NCBI GenBank assembly: GCA_046329815.1
Contig: JAXLTY010000003.1
Span: 310,001 to 374,000 of the forward strand
Source of the DNA: JADJSS01 sp046329815
Lineage (GTDB): Bacteria > Bacteroidota > Bacteroidia > Chitinophagales > JADIYW01
Direction: 5' to 3'
Length of the DNA: 64,000 bases
Within the stretch, counting starts at the first letter, position 1; every line of letters starts with the position of its first letter. A program made the position numbers and the translations under genes. Of the stretch, positions 35,601 to 44,887 are shown piece by piece. Below the pieces are notes generated by a model. That model saw only the letters and a program-made list of their open reading frames with translations, did no database searches and had not been told where the DNA came from.

Positions 35601-36740
35601 TTAATACTGCTTCGTATCCAACCTATTCACTTCGCTCCATCCTTGTGCTTTAAAGTCAATTGGTTCGTCGCTGGCATAGTAGTTGCCTTGTGCATCACTG
35701 TAGTAATGTTTGTATTTATCATCCAGGCGAACGCGCTCGCCAGTGTTTGGGTTTTCAAACTTCGCTTCACCGCCAATCATATCACGGAAACTTTCGTTTT
35801 GCTGGTCGATAGAATTATTTCTGTCGTTGGTGATGCCTTGATGAATATTGTTGATAGCTGCGCGGTATGCTTTTACATTTTCAAAATCTTTTTGCGCAAT
35901 TTCTGCATTCGCCGCATTTCCTTTGCGGTTCATCTTGTTGCATTGCTGTTCCCATTCCGGATTGTACATCACCGTGCCTCGAATATGTTTCAGCACTGCA
36001 TAACTTTCCTCTAAATTATTTCCTGTCATCACTGCCGGAAATGCCGACCAGTTATAATAGGTTTCGCCGTTCATGTTACTTGCCGTTAATTGTATGCCGC
36101 ATTCCACACGCATATTTCTGCCGTCTTGTGTGCGTCCGTCAACATACGCATGTCGCGAACCCGGTTGCCCTTTAAACTGATTTTGTTCACCTAAGTTTTG
36201 TTCGTTGGTCACCTGTAAACTGATACCGTTTTGTTGTAAACGCGGCAACACTACTTGTTTGATATACGCCAAGGCATCCATCGGCGGCAATTCGAACGGC
36301 TGCAGTTTTTGTTCCATACCCATAGAACGGCTGGTTTCTCTGAGACTGCGTGTAGTTGGTCCGTCTGCGTAAAAGTATGGCGAGTATGGTAAGATCTCAA
36401 CAGACGAACTATTGTCCGGTGATACTGCTTTTATATCTACCTGGTTGATTGGTGTAGAGCCGTTCCAAATCCTGGTGAATGAATTTTGCGCCTGCCAGCC
36501 GTTGGGAATCTGTATTAAAATAGCCGACATGTTTTGAATGCCCGGATCTTTCACTTCATATCCTTGATATGCACCGCCGCATGAATTATTATTATTTCCT
36601 GAGTTATCGCCTGTAAGTGGTGTCAGCTTTACATATTTCATACCATCGTTGGTCGTCAATACTTCTACTGTATTATTTTTTTTCTTCATGAAATATGCAA
36701 GTACACACATTACGGCTATGAAGATGGCTATTTTTTTCAT
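35601..36740 (-). CDS. Hypothetical membrane-anchored protein, 379 residues
   Basis: Begins with a single hydrophobic helix (MKKIAIFIAVMCVLAYF) followed by lysines, so it is either anchored or exported. An Asn/Gly-rich linker leads to a mixed alpha/beta domain (about 70-280, ILIQIPNGWQAQNSF). A C-terminal part rich in Asn and Gln ends with a tyrosine-rich tail (YKHYYSDAQGNYYASDEP), a pattern also seen in Bacteroidota proteins with C-terminal tyrosine motifs. No family recognised. Confidence 0.65.
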   Translation of the reverse strand: MKKIAIFIAVMCVLAYFMKKKNNTVEVLTTNDGMKYVKLTPLTGDNSGNNNNSCGGAYQGYEVKDPGIQNMSAILIQIPNGWQAQNSFTRIWNGSTPINQVDIKAVSPDNSSSVEILPYSPYFYADGPTTRSLRETSRSMGMEQKLQPFELPPMDALAYIKQVVLPRLQQNGISLQVTNEQNLGEQNQFKGQPGSRHAYVDGRTQDGRNMRVECGIQLTASNMNGETYYNWSAFPAVMTGNNLEESYAVLKHIRGTVMYNPEWEQQCNKMNRKGNAANAEIAQKDFENVKAYRAAINNIHQGITNDRNNSIDQQNESFRDMIGGEAKFENPNTGERVRLDDKYKHYYSDAQGNYYASDEPIDFKAQGWSEVNRLDTKQY

Positions 36741-36900
36741 GTTGATTTTTTTGTACTACAAAGTTGTTTGATTTTTAAAAGGAAAGAAATACATAGTTTA
36801 TAGTAGGTACAGTATGTATGCTCTACTACAAAGTATGTATTGTGACAGATAAATCGAATATCCAACTTTGCAGTATTCAATCATTAAAAAAATAATTCTT

Positions 36901-37545
36901 ATGAAAAAATTAGCATGCATCATTATCCTTTTAGGAACATTTATTATTTCCTGCAAAAAAGACAACGGGCAAACTCAGCAACAAAAGATCAATGAGATTA
37001 TTCCACAGAAATATGTAGATACCTTAAAACGCTTAGGTATAACAATACATGAAGGTACTACGCCGCCGAATGTAGAAGGAATTTACTACATCAGTCCGGT
37101 AAAATCTAAAGCCAGCAATATTCCAACGGATGTACTCGGTACACTGTATGCAAATACTAAAGTAAAATTCTATGAACAAAACAATAATGACTTTGGCATT
37201 AGACTTTTAGCCATAAACATTTTAAGTTTTAAAGATTCTTCTCTGTCAACAGCCATTTCAGGTTCGGGCAATAACTTTACAGTTTTTGGTAAAGTTAGAA
37301 CGTATTCAGGTCCGAATACGGCTGTGTTCGGTGTGGTATTTTCAGGTGAAATGGATGGCGATATCATTAAAAATATAGAATGGGGTTTGATTAATATTGA
37401 TGACTCACAAGGCAATGGTGCTTTTATTAAAGAAGGACAAGCGCGTTTACAATATGAATCTGATTTTGTATCGGAAGCTATTTCATCATTGCGCATTAAA
37501 CCTGCAGACAGTCCGAAAGGAAGCAAAGGTGCAGGCGAAAAATAA
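36901..37545 (+). CDS. Hypothetical lipoprotein, 214 residues
   Basis: MKKLACIIILLGTFIISC signal with lipobox IISC at residue 18. The ATG at 36901 is chosen over one at 36868 because it gives a proper signal peptide. The mature part contains ITIHEGTTPPNVEGIYYISP, a sequence style found in Bacteroidota surface lipoproteins, and ends in a Lys/Gly-rich tail. Followed by a terminator hairpin. Confidence 0.7.
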   Translation: MKKLACIIILLGTFIISCKKDNGQTQQQKINEIIPQKYVDTLKRLGITIHEGTTPPNVEGIYYISPVKSKASNIPTDVLGTLYANTKVKFYEQNNNDFGIRLLAINILSFKDSSLSTAISGSGNNFTVFGKVRTYSGPNTAVFGVVFSGEMDGDIIKNIEWGLINIDDSQGNGAFIKEGQARLQYESDFVSEAISSLRIKPADSPKGSKGAGEK

Positions 37546-37586
37546 AATATCAGACACCGGTAAAACCATAATACGTTTTTTCATAG

Positions 37587-37618
37587 AGTCATTCGCAGTT
37601 GCGAGTGGCTTTTTTTTA
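37587..37618 (+). terminator. Intrinsic terminator
   Basis: Ten-bp stem (AGTCATTCGC with GCGAGTGGCT, two G-U pairs), loop AGTT, followed by eight T residues, between the lipoprotein gene and the CvfB-like gene. Confidence 0.75.
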
Positions 37619-37657
37619 TTCATTTTAAAAGCAGTATTTTTACATAAATCAATTTTT

Positions 37658-38077
37658 ATGGAATATACAATTGGCGATAAAGTACGTTTAGCGATTGGCA
37701 GACCTACTAATCTTGGCTTTCATGTGGTGATTAATGAAAAGGACGAAGGATTGCTATATCACAATGAGATCTTTCAGCCGTTAACCTTAGGACAGCTTAT
37801 TGATGGTTATATCAAATACATTCGCGAAGATGGCAAGATTGATGTGAGTTTGCAGCCACAAGGATATTTGAATACTATCGAACAAAATTGTACGGTTATA
37901 CTTAATCAGTTAAAAGCGAATAAAGGTTTCCTAAAACTGAATGACAAGAGCTCACCGATTGAAATTCAACATGAATTAAATATGAGCAAGAAATCATTTA
38001 AAAACGCCATCGGTTCTTTATTCAAGCAACAACAGATAAGAATAGAAGAAGATGGAATTTATTTAGTTAAACAGTAA
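37658..38077 (+). CDS. Short CvfB-like protein (S1 domain plus winged helix)
   Basis: 139 residues. An S1-like RNA-binding domain (about 1-70; LGFHVVINEKDEGLLYHNE, IREDGKIDVSLQPQG) is followed by a winged helix (about 80-139; HELNMSKKSFKNAIGSLF). These correspond to the second half of CvfB proteins, which are usually about 280 residues with more S1 domains in front. No remnant of the missing front half is visible upstream, where a terminator and a different gene lie. It may be a natural short form. RNA binding is inferred. Confidence 0.75.
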   Translation: MEYTIGDKVRLAIGRPTNLGFHVVINEKDEGLLYHNEIFQPLTLGQLIDGYIKYIREDGKIDVSLQPQGYLNTIEQNCTVILNQLKANKGFLKLNDKSSPIEIQHELNMSKKSFKNAIGSLFKQQQIRIEEDGIYLVKQ

Positions 38078-38119
38078 AAATTTATTTTTCTATCTTTGAA
38101 TAGCTGATGCATTGCGACT

Positions 38120-39532
38120 ATGAATTACAATAAACAAATCTCCACAACTACAATTTTGACTTCTTTCATAAGAATTGTCTTGTTCGTGCTTTTTATCTTT
38201 ACATACAATAATAGTTTTTCTTTTAATTCATTAGCTGCAGTGAGTTTGAAAGGTTCTGATAAAGGGAAACTTACTTTTCGTATGAAAATAAAGATGAATT
38301 CTTATAAAAGGAAACTGAATCGAAAGGAAAAAAACGAACTTCCTTTAGCGCAGCAACCTGCTTATACTATCATCAAAGATTCTGCTATTGTAAACAATAG
38401 CTTACAAATTCACAACGATACACTTTTCAATAAGAATTATGAAGTAAAAAAAGTGGTTACATCTTATGACTTAATTCCTGATACAACTTGGCAAAATTCG
38501 TACGCATATTCGGTAAAATACGATACTGTTTTTCATTACGATTATATTCCGTCAGATCCTGCACATACTTATACCGGAAAAATAAAGATGATCAAACCGT
38601 ATAAGTTTTTTCGCCCTTCAGAAGTATTGAATAAACCGCGTGTGGCGTTCGTGAGCACTTTTATCGGTGGTATGTATGCAGCAGCAAATGTTTGGTGGAG
38701 CGGCGCCTGGTATTCCAAATACGACAGAGGCAAATTTCATTTTTTTAACGACTGGAGTGAATGGCAGCAAATGGATAAGATAGCACATGCATCGAATGCT
38801 TACTTTGAAGCGCGCTGGCATTATGATTTATTCAAATGGGCAGGCGTAAAAGAAAAGCATGCCATATGGATTGGTTTTTTAATGGCTAACTTATGGCAAG
38901 GTTCAATAGAAGTGAACGATGGTTTTCAGAAAAAATGGGGCTTTTCCTGGGGCGATATGTCGATGAATTTAGCAGGTTCCTTATTGTTTTTAGGACAACA
39001 ATATTTATGGCATGATCAGCGCATCAATTTAAAGATATCTGCATTTCCGGTTAATTATTCTAAATATGATGGCAACGAAGTAAAAGCACGCGCTGATAAA
39101 TTATACGGCACTTCTTTCACTCAGCTTATTCTTAAAGATTATAACGCCATGACGTTTTGGTTAAGTGTAAGTCCCGGTTCATTCATTCGAAATCCAAAAA
39201 GTAAATTTCCTAAATGCATACAGGTTTCTTTCGGAATGGGCGCAAGCGGCATGTTAGGTGGTGTAAAAAATATCTGGTCTAAAAATGATCTTGGCGGCGA
39301 CCAGGATCTGAGCCAGGTAGATCCGGCAGATTTGATTAACCGCACCGATATACAACGTGTTCGTCGTTTTTATTTATCACTTGATTTAGACTGGACAAAA
39401 TTGCCTGTAAAAAAACATTGGGCAAAAGGTTTGATGGAAGTATTAAACATCATCAAACTGCCGTTTCCTGCGGTGGAATTCAACAACAACCAACACGGCA
39501 GCAAAGTGGCGTGGCACTGGCTGAAGTTTTAA
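38120..39532 (+). CDS. DUF2279-family envelope protein
   Basis: 470 residues with an N-terminal hydrophobic signal/anchor. The segment FFNDWSEWQQMDKIAHASNAYFEA near 210-233 and the following WIGFLMANLWQGSIEVNDGF match DUF2279, a family with membrane-associated histidine/aspartate residues and no known function. The first 150 residues are not conserved in that family. A TATCTTTG promoter box stands about 20 nt before the ATG. Confidence 0.75.
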   Translation: MNYNKQISTTTILTSFIRIVLFVLFIFTYNNSFSFNSLAAVSLKGSDKGKLTFRMKIKMNSYKRKLNRKEKNELPLAQQPAYTIIKDSAIVNNSLQIHNDTLFNKNYEVKKVVTSYDLIPDTTWQNSYAYSVKYDTVFHYDYIPSDPAHTYTGKIKMIKPYKFFRPSEVLNKPRVAFVSTFIGGMYAAANVWWSGAWYSKYDRGKFHFFNDWSEWQQMDKIAHASNAYFEARWHYDLFKWAGVKEKHAIWIGFLMANLWQGSIEVNDGFQKKWGFSWGDMSMNLAGSLLFLGQQYLWHDQRINLKISAFPVNYSKYDGNEVKARADKLYGTSFTQLILKDYNAMTFWLSVSPGSFIRNPKSKFPKCIQVSFGMGASGMLGGVKNIWSKNDLGGDQDLSQVDPADLINRTDIQRVRRFYLSLDLDWTKLPVKKHWAKGLMEVLNIIKLPFPAVEFNNNQHGSKVAWHWLKF

Positions 39533-39543
39533 TCAAAAGAATA

Positions 39544-39574
39544 CAGGTTCAAGGTTTTAAAAGCCTTGAACCTG
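39544..39574. terminator. Bidirectional terminator
   Basis: Perfect 11-bp stem CAGGTTCAAGG/CCTTGAACCTG with a 9-nt loop between convergent genes. Confidence 0.8.
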
Positions 39575-39595
39575 CATAGTATATTTATTTAAACA

Positions 39596-40309
39596 TTATC
39601 TTCTTCTGCCAAACAATCTTAATAATTTCAAGAACAAGTTAATAAAATCAAGATATAAAGTAAGCGCACCAATGATTGCTTCTTTACGGTCTTCGTCTGT
39701 TCCTTCATTTCCGATAATATTAGTATTCTTTATTCTTTGCGTATCATAAGCTGTTAATCCAACGAAAATTAAAATACCTGCATAAGTCGTGATCCACATC
39801 AATGTATCACTTTTCATAAACAAGTTTCCAATAGATGCGATCACTAAACCCAAAAGCGCCATAACTAATAAATTGCCCCAACTTGTCAGGTCTTTTTTTG
39901 TAAAATAACCATACGCGCTCATCACACCGAACGTAGCAGCTGTGATAAAGAAAGTGAACGCAATAGAACCACTGGTATATACTAAGAAGATAAAGGACAA
40001 GGTGAGTCCGTTAACCACAGAATACAACACAAAAACGGCGGTTGCCATATTCGCACTCATTTTATTGATCATCGAGCTTAAGCCAATTACCATTAATAAT
40101 TCAACACCCAGCAATACATAAAGCACTGTCAAATTAGTGAAAACATATTGCATAATGGAAGGTGTGGTTGCAACTATGTATGCAGTGACGCCTGTTAAAA
40201 CTAATGCGGCACACATCCAGCCATACACTTTAACGATAAAGCGTTGCTGTTCTGCAAATATGGCTTCTACTGAAAATGGTTGCTGTAAATTTTGATCTAA
40301 AGTATCCAT
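39596..40309 (-). CDS. Bax-inhibitor-1/YccA family membrane protein
   Basis: 237 residues with seven hydrophobic helices. Members form pH-sensitive calcium leak channels or regulate membrane proteases. The N-terminal FIVKVYGWMCAALVLTGVTA and the C-terminal ILIFVGLTAYDTQRIK are characteristic. A 14-codon extension to 40351 is open but non-conserved, so the ATG at 40309 is used. Stand-alone gene. Confidence 0.92.
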   Translation of the reverse strand: MDTLDQNLQQPFSVEAIFAEQQRFIVKVYGWMCAALVLTGVTAYIVATTPSIMQYVFTNLTVLYVLLGVELLMVIGLSSMINKMSANMATAVFVLYSVVNGLTLSFIFLVYTSGSIAFTFFITAATFGVMSAYGYFTKKDLTSWGNLLVMALLGLVIASIGNLFMKSDTLMWITTYAGILIFVGLTAYDTQRIKNTNIIGNEGTDEDRKEAIIGALTLYLDFINLFLKLLRLFGRRR

Positions 40310-40404
40310 AATTTTTTTATTAAAAGTAAAACTAATAACGACAATACACAATAATTAGTTCCTAACATCGGGAAAACGATATGCTTCGGAAAACTTAGCA
40401 TACG

Positions 40405-40659
40405 TTAAAATTTAAAATGCACAAACAAACGGCCAAAGTTTTTGCTGTCTTTTTCGATACGGTGATATTGCTGTTTGATGTGCTTTTGTTCCAAAAACCG
40501 CAGTACCGATTTCTTAAGTTGTCCGCTGCCTTTGCCCGGAATAATTTCTACTACTTTAGTTCCTGTATAAACTGCTTCATCGATAGCGTTGTTTAACGCA
40601 GCTTCTATTTTGGTGCCGTTATTGTAACAATCGTGTAAATCCACTACTATTTTTGCCAT
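40405..40659 (-). CDS. Smr-domain protein
   Basis: 84 residues consisting only of an Smr domain: VVDLHDCYNN corresponds to the LDLHG motif (here Asp in place of Gly) and IIPGKGSGQLKKSV to the HGKGxGxLR motif. Smr domains are nicking or RNA-cleaving modules. This short stand-alone form lacks the MutS2 context. It starts 1 bp after the stop of the upstream gene. Confidence 0.82.
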   Translation of the reverse strand: MAKIVVDLHDCYNNGTKIEAALNNAIDEAVYTGTKVVEIIPGKGSGQLKKSVLRFLEQKHIKQQYHRIEKDSKNFGRLFVHFKF

Positions 40660-40660
40660 G

Positions 40661-41221
40661 TTATTTTTTTACCAGTTTTTTGATACTGAAAAAAGAAAAT
40701 AAAATACCGATCAATCCAATTATACTACATGTAATAGTCTTGCCAAATGCATTATAAAGCGTGGCAATTAACCAATGAATTTCCATTTCACCGTTGGATG
40801 CTTCCATGTTTGAAAACTCATTGTACAAAAATATGCTTAAACCGATGCAGATTACTCCTAGAAATAATTCTGCTATGCTATCCGTTTTCTTTGATTTGTC
40901 ACTGGCGATAATTTGATTTTGATTATTGATCACTTCTACTTTATCATCCGGAAATTTTAATTGAAGATCTTTATAGATTTCATTTACAAACTCAACGTTA
41001 TTTTTGTCCACGCCTGTTTTGCTGCTGGTTTTTAACCTGCCTAAAAAAGTAGGTGCGATTGGTAAAATTTGAATCGTATTATTCCAACTGAAAATCTGCG
41101 CACCAATAGCAGAAGTTTTTTCAAGTTCGACATAATCTCTACCTAAATTTTTTTTAATTCTTGTTTGGTACGCAGGAAATGTTGTTTGCAGGTGTTGTTG
41201 GATGACTTCTAATTCCATCAT
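40661..41221 (-). CDS. Hypothetical membrane protein, 186 residues
   Basis: Soluble N-terminal part (about 1-110) with a VEVINNQNQIIASDKSKK segment, then two hydrophobic helices near 117-133 and 155-182. Lies 2 bp after the TPR gene fragment and 1 bp before the Smr gene, so it belongs to the same minus-strand unit. No family recognised. Confidence 0.6.
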   Translation of the reverse strand: MMELEVIQQHLQTTFPAYQTRIKKNLGRDYVELEKTSAIGAQIFSWNNTIQILPIAPTFLGRLKTSSKTGVDKNNVEFVNEIYKDLQLKFPDDKVEVINNQNQIIASDKSKKTDSIAELFLGVICIGLSIFLYNEFSNMEASNGEMEIHWLIATLYNAFGKTITCSIIGLIGILFSFFSIKKLVKK

Positions 41222-41223
41222 TT

Positions 41224-41886
41224 TTATTTGCAGTTCTTATTCAAATAATCTTCTATTTTCTTTTGTGTTTCAAAGTCATGAATCTGTAAAGTTATTGCAT
41301 GTTTTAGTAAACTACAAATTTTATCAGGTTTATTTTTATATAAAAACATTGCTATATCGTAGTATGTGATTCCGTCATTATTTTCGAGTGCCAAACATTT
41401 TTTAAAATCGAGTGTTGCTTTGTCTTTATTATTCTGTTGCATATAAACCAGTCCTCTTTGCCAATAAAATAAGGGTTCTTCAGGATGTTTTTTTAGCGCA
41501 TTATTCATTATTTCCAGTGCTTTTGTGTTATTGCCTTTCTTTACATAACATTTGGAAAGCCAAACATAAGCATTGAAATATGGATGCTTTTGCATTAATT
41601 CCCTGTTTAAAAAAATAATAGCGCTGTCCGGTTTATCTAAAACTGCCAAGTGGTAGCCGATATTATAATTTATCATCGGAAACGTATTTGACACAGATGC
41701 ATCCATATTGTACACGTACATGTAATCAGAATACGCCGTATCGTATATACCTAAACAAGCATAGCTTATTGCTCTTGTATATATTAAATAAGGTATTTGC
41801 AACGCAAAACGATTCTGCTTTATAAAATTATTTAAAGTATCGATTGAAGTTCTGTATGCGCCTTTATTGAAATAGACATTACATAA
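41224..41886 (-). pseudogene. TPR protein, C-terminal part after a frameshift
   Basis: Read from about 41886 this frame continues the TPR pattern of the upstream fragment (NVYFNKGAYRTSIDTL, then RAISYACLGIYDTAYSDY and WQRGLVYMQQNNKDKATLDF). Its only start candidate is a TTG at 41802 in mid-repeat. Inserting one base near 41883 would join it to the 41832-42611 frame into one protein of roughly 470 residues. Either a real inactivating mutation or a sequencing error. Confidence 0.7.
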
Positions 41887-42611
41887 TTAATAAATAATGA
41901 TTTGTCTATTACCGTGTTATTTTTGAGCATTGCGAGTTCGGTTAATGCAGAATCGTACTCGCGAATATCTTTTGCTGCATAGATATTTGCCCTGTTGAGG
42001 CGCGGCAACTCCGCACGCGGATTGTAGGCAATTACTTTATTAATATCGTTCAATGCCAAACGGTTAAAACCCAAAGACGCATAACAGGTGCTTCGCAAAA
42101 GATAACTTGTAAGCTTTACATAACCAGTGTCGTCTTTTTCAAAATCAATCGCTTTGTTTAAATCACTTAACGCATTTTCAATATCATCAAACGCATTTAA
42201 ATACAAATTGGCTCTTTCCGCGTATGCTTTTGTAAAATCGTTTTTCTTCTTTATGCTTTTAGTATAATAATCTAAAGCGTTGTTGTATTTTTTATTGTCA
42301 GATTCGATCAGTCCTAATCCAAACCACGCTTTATAATCGGACGCCGTATCGCTTAACAAAGCGGTGAAATATTTTTTTGCTTCGTCATATCTTTTCAGCT
42401 CAACGCATGCAATTCCTTTTGTATAAATGATGTCCGGCTGGTTTTTATTTCCTTTAAATTTATCGAGCACTTTGATCGCCTCTTCGTACTGCTGTGCTTT
42501 GATATATGCATTAGCTTTTTGCAAAATAGAATCGAGCGCGGTGCCGTTTGCCGCGTATCTGCACAGCAAGAGCATTAGTATAAGAATTGTTTTTCGATAA
42601 CGAACAATCAT
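41832..42611 (-). pseudogene. TPR protein, N-terminal part before a frameshift
   Basis: Starts MIVRYRKTILILMLLL with an export signal, followed by TPR repeats (AYIKAQQYEEAIKVLDKF, ALDYYTKSIKKKNDFTKAY, ALSDLNKAIDFEK). About residue 242 the repeat pattern jumps to the -1 frame, and the present frame runs on for some 15 codons of unrelated sequence to a stop at 41832. The ATG at 42611 is preferred to 42650 because it gives the signal peptide. Confidence 0.7.
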
Positions 42612-42751
42612 AAATGAACAGTTGTTTTGACTTAGCTGCAACGTAATCATGCGTAAAATAGTATGGAATTTACGATATTTTTTAGATTAATAATACCCGG
42701 AAATCGTTGTTGACTTTATTTTAAAAGTGAAATTGCCTGCTTCAAAAAAGT

Positions 42752-42781
42752 AAACGGTTTCCGCAAATGCGAAAACCGTTT
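42752..42781 (-). terminator. Terminator of fumC
   Basis: Nine-bp stem AAACGGTTT/AAACCGTTT, inner CGC/GCG extension and T-rich run on the minus strand, 27 nt after the fumC stop. Confidence 0.75.
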
Positions 42782-42807
42782 TTATTATTGTATTTAAAAA
42801 GCTGCGC

Positions 42808-44208
42808 TTACTTCAAGCCGCCGATCATGTCTTCCGGTTTTACCCATTCGTCAAATTGCTTCGCTGTAACGTAACCTAATTTAATGGCTGTTTCTTTTAG
42901 TGTTGCATTATTTTTATGAGCGGTTTGTGCGATTTCAGCCGCTTTGTAATAACCAATCTTTGTATTCAGTGCCGTTACCAACATCAATGAATTCTCTAAG
43001 TTCTTCTTGATGTTATCATTCAATGGCACAATACCTGTTGCACATTTATCGTTGAACGACACGCACACATCACCTATCAATCTTGCACTGTGCAGGAAAT
43101 TGTAGATCATCACCGGTTTGAACACATTCAGTTCAAAATGGCCGTTGCTGCCACCAATATTGATAGCAACATCATTGCCTAACACCTGTGCAGCTACCAT
43201 CGTCATCGCTTCGCATTGCGTTGGATTTACTTTTCCCGGCATGATAGACGAACCCGGTTCATTATCAGGAATATGAATTTCGCCGATACCGCAACGTGGC
43301 CCGGAAGACAACATGCGAATATCGTTACCGATTTTCATCAATGAAACAGCCACAGTTTTCAATGCGCCATGTGCTTCGACAATCGCATCGTGCGCAGCCA
43401 GTGATTCAAATTTGTTATCTGCTGTAATAAATGGCAAACCTGTAAGATTCGCAATTTCTTTCGCTACATTTTTTGCGTAACCTTTTGGTGTGTTGATGCC
43501 TGTTCCTACAGCTGTTCCGCCAAGTGCTAATTCTGATAAATGTGCTAATGTATTTTCAATCGCTTTGATGCCGTGATCTAATTGAGAAACATAGCCGGAA
43601 AACTCTTGTCCTAAAGTTAATGGTGTTGCATCCATAAAATGCGTACGACCGATTTTTACAATCTTAGCAAACTCTTTCGATTTTTTCGCTAAAGTATTTC
43701 TCAGTTTTTTAATTCCAGGAATAGTTGTCTGCATTAAAATAGTATAAGCAGCAATATGCATCGCTGTTGGAAAGGTATCGTTTGATGATTGTGATTTATT
43801 AACATCGTCATTCGGATTGATGAGTTTTTTTTCATCGGTTAATTGTCCGCCAAGTAATACATGACCACGGTATGCGATCACTTCATTTACGTTCATGTTA
43901 GATTGTGTACCTGAACCAGTTTGCCAAACTACTAATGGAAACTGATCATTCAGCTTGCCTGCTAAAATTTCATCACATACTTTTCCGATGATATCGCATT
44001 TCTGTTTTTCTAAAACTTTTGCTTTATAATTGGTGATTGCTGCTGCTTTTTTCAAATACGCAAACGCGTGAATAATTTCTTTCGGCATCTTGTTGATGTC
44101 TTGTGCGATTTGAAAGTTTTCGATAGAACGTTGTGTTTGCGCACCATAGTACGCATCAATTGGCACGTTCACTTTTCCCATAGTGTCTTTTTCGATTCTG
44201 TATTGCAT
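42808..44208 (-). CDS. fumC: Fumarate hydratase class II
   Basis: Hydrates fumarate to malate in the TCA cycle with no iron-sulfur cluster. 466 residues. The fumarase/aspartase signature GSSIMPGKVNP is near 318, with the SGTQSNMN substrate loop near 98 and GRTHFMDATP near 187. It is the last gene of the minus-strand unit that begins with nuoG. The gaps upstream are short (30 bp to the lipoprotein gene) and a terminator follows. Confidence 0.96.
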   Translation of the reverse strand: MQYRIEKDTMGKVNVPIDAYYGAQTQRSIENFQIAQDINKMPKEIIHAFAYLKKAAAITNYKAKVLEKQKCDIIGKVCDEILAGKLNDQFPLVVWQTGSGTQSNMNVNEVIAYRGHVLLGGQLTDEKKLINPNDDVNKSQSSNDTFPTAMHIAAYTILMQTTIPGIKKLRNTLAKKSKEFAKIVKIGRTHFMDATPLTLGQEFSGYVSQLDHGIKAIENTLAHLSELALGGTAVGTGINTPKGYAKNVAKEIANLTGLPFITADNKFESLAAHDAIVEAHGALKTVAVSLMKIGNDIRMLSSGPRCGIGEIHIPDNEPGSSIMPGKVNPTQCEAMTMVAAQVLGNDVAINIGGSNGHFELNVFKPVMIYNFLHSARLIGDVCVSFNDKCATGIVPLNDNIKKNLENSLMLVTALNTKIGYYKAAEIAQTAHKNNATLKETAIKLGYVTAKQFDEWVKPEDMIGGLK

Positions 44209-44238
44209 TGTTAGAGTATTTGAATGTTAAATAATAAT

Positions 44239-44877
44239 TTATCCTGCCATTACAATTTTATCAAATTTTAGTGCATTGTTTTTATTTAGTTTAAAAAGAT
44301 AAACAACAGCACTTTCAGTTTTCTCTTCATCTTTTCCATAAGCAGCATTTAAAATAATGCTAAGCGTCTGTTCAGATTTTTCGTAAGAAATGGTTGTGCT
44401 ATAAGTTGCTTCATCATTTAAGTTTTTCCAGTCTGCTGTTGTTGCGAAATTACTTGCCAGTAATGAATCACTTTTAATTGGTAACAAACTTCTTATTAAA
44501 TCAATTGGGAAAATTTTTGTAAAATATAATTGGATATCTTTTGCTGTTTTTACAGTATAAGTTACCGGATATTTATCATAATCAACCGTTCTAAATTGTA
44601 TGGCTTGTGATAAACCAATTGATTGTTCATCAGTTAATGGAAATTCAAAAAATGTCAATAAAGTTGCAGAATCATTTTGATACAAAGCTTGTCTTAATCT
44701 TTGAAATTCTGAAATCCAAGCCGGATATTTTTGTATTGAAGTACGAGCAACTGGTAGAGTATCTGTATTTATTATAGTTTCAGCAGAAACAGTATCTTGT
44801 TTTATTTCATTTTTACAAGATGAAAACAAGTTGAAAATTAAAATAAATAAAAAAAGATGTTTCGCTTTGCTCAACAT
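44239..44877 (-). CDS. Hypothetical lipoprotein whose start lies in a repeat
   Basis: 212 residues. MLSKAKHLFLFILIFNLFSSC is a workable lipoprotein signal, but its first seven codons are read from the repeat at 44855-44880. The mature part (YPAWISEFQRLRQALYQND, later EQTLSIILNAAYGKDEEK) is not recognised. Located between the enoyl-CoA hydratase and fumC genes with 10 and 30 bp gaps, so probably co-transcribed. Confidence 0.65.
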   Translation of the reverse strand: MLSKAKHLFLFILIFNLFSSCKNEIKQDTVSAETIINTDTLPVARTSIQKYPAWISEFQRLRQALYQNDSATLLTFFEFPLTDEQSIGLSQAIQFRTVDYDKYPVTYTVKTAKDIQLYFTKIFPIDLIRSLLPIKSDSLLASNFATTADWKNLNDEATYSTTISYEKSEQTLSIILNAAYGKDEEKTESAVVYLFKLNKNNALKFDKIVMAG

Positions 44878-44880
44878 GAC
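44855..44880 (-). repeat. REP-like half element providing a start codon
   Basis: On the minus strand GTCATGTT, a GAGCAAAGCGA loop, then AACATCT: inner stem ATGTT/AACAT. Same design as 5185-5270 and 33188-33210. The ATG of the stem is the only start of the downstream lipoprotein. Confidence 0.65.
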
Positions 44881-44887
44881 ATAAGTA

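Noticed and set aside
41880..41890. Programmed ribosomal frameshifting in the TPR gene
   Set aside because: No slippery heptamer or downstream pseudoknot is visible at the junction.
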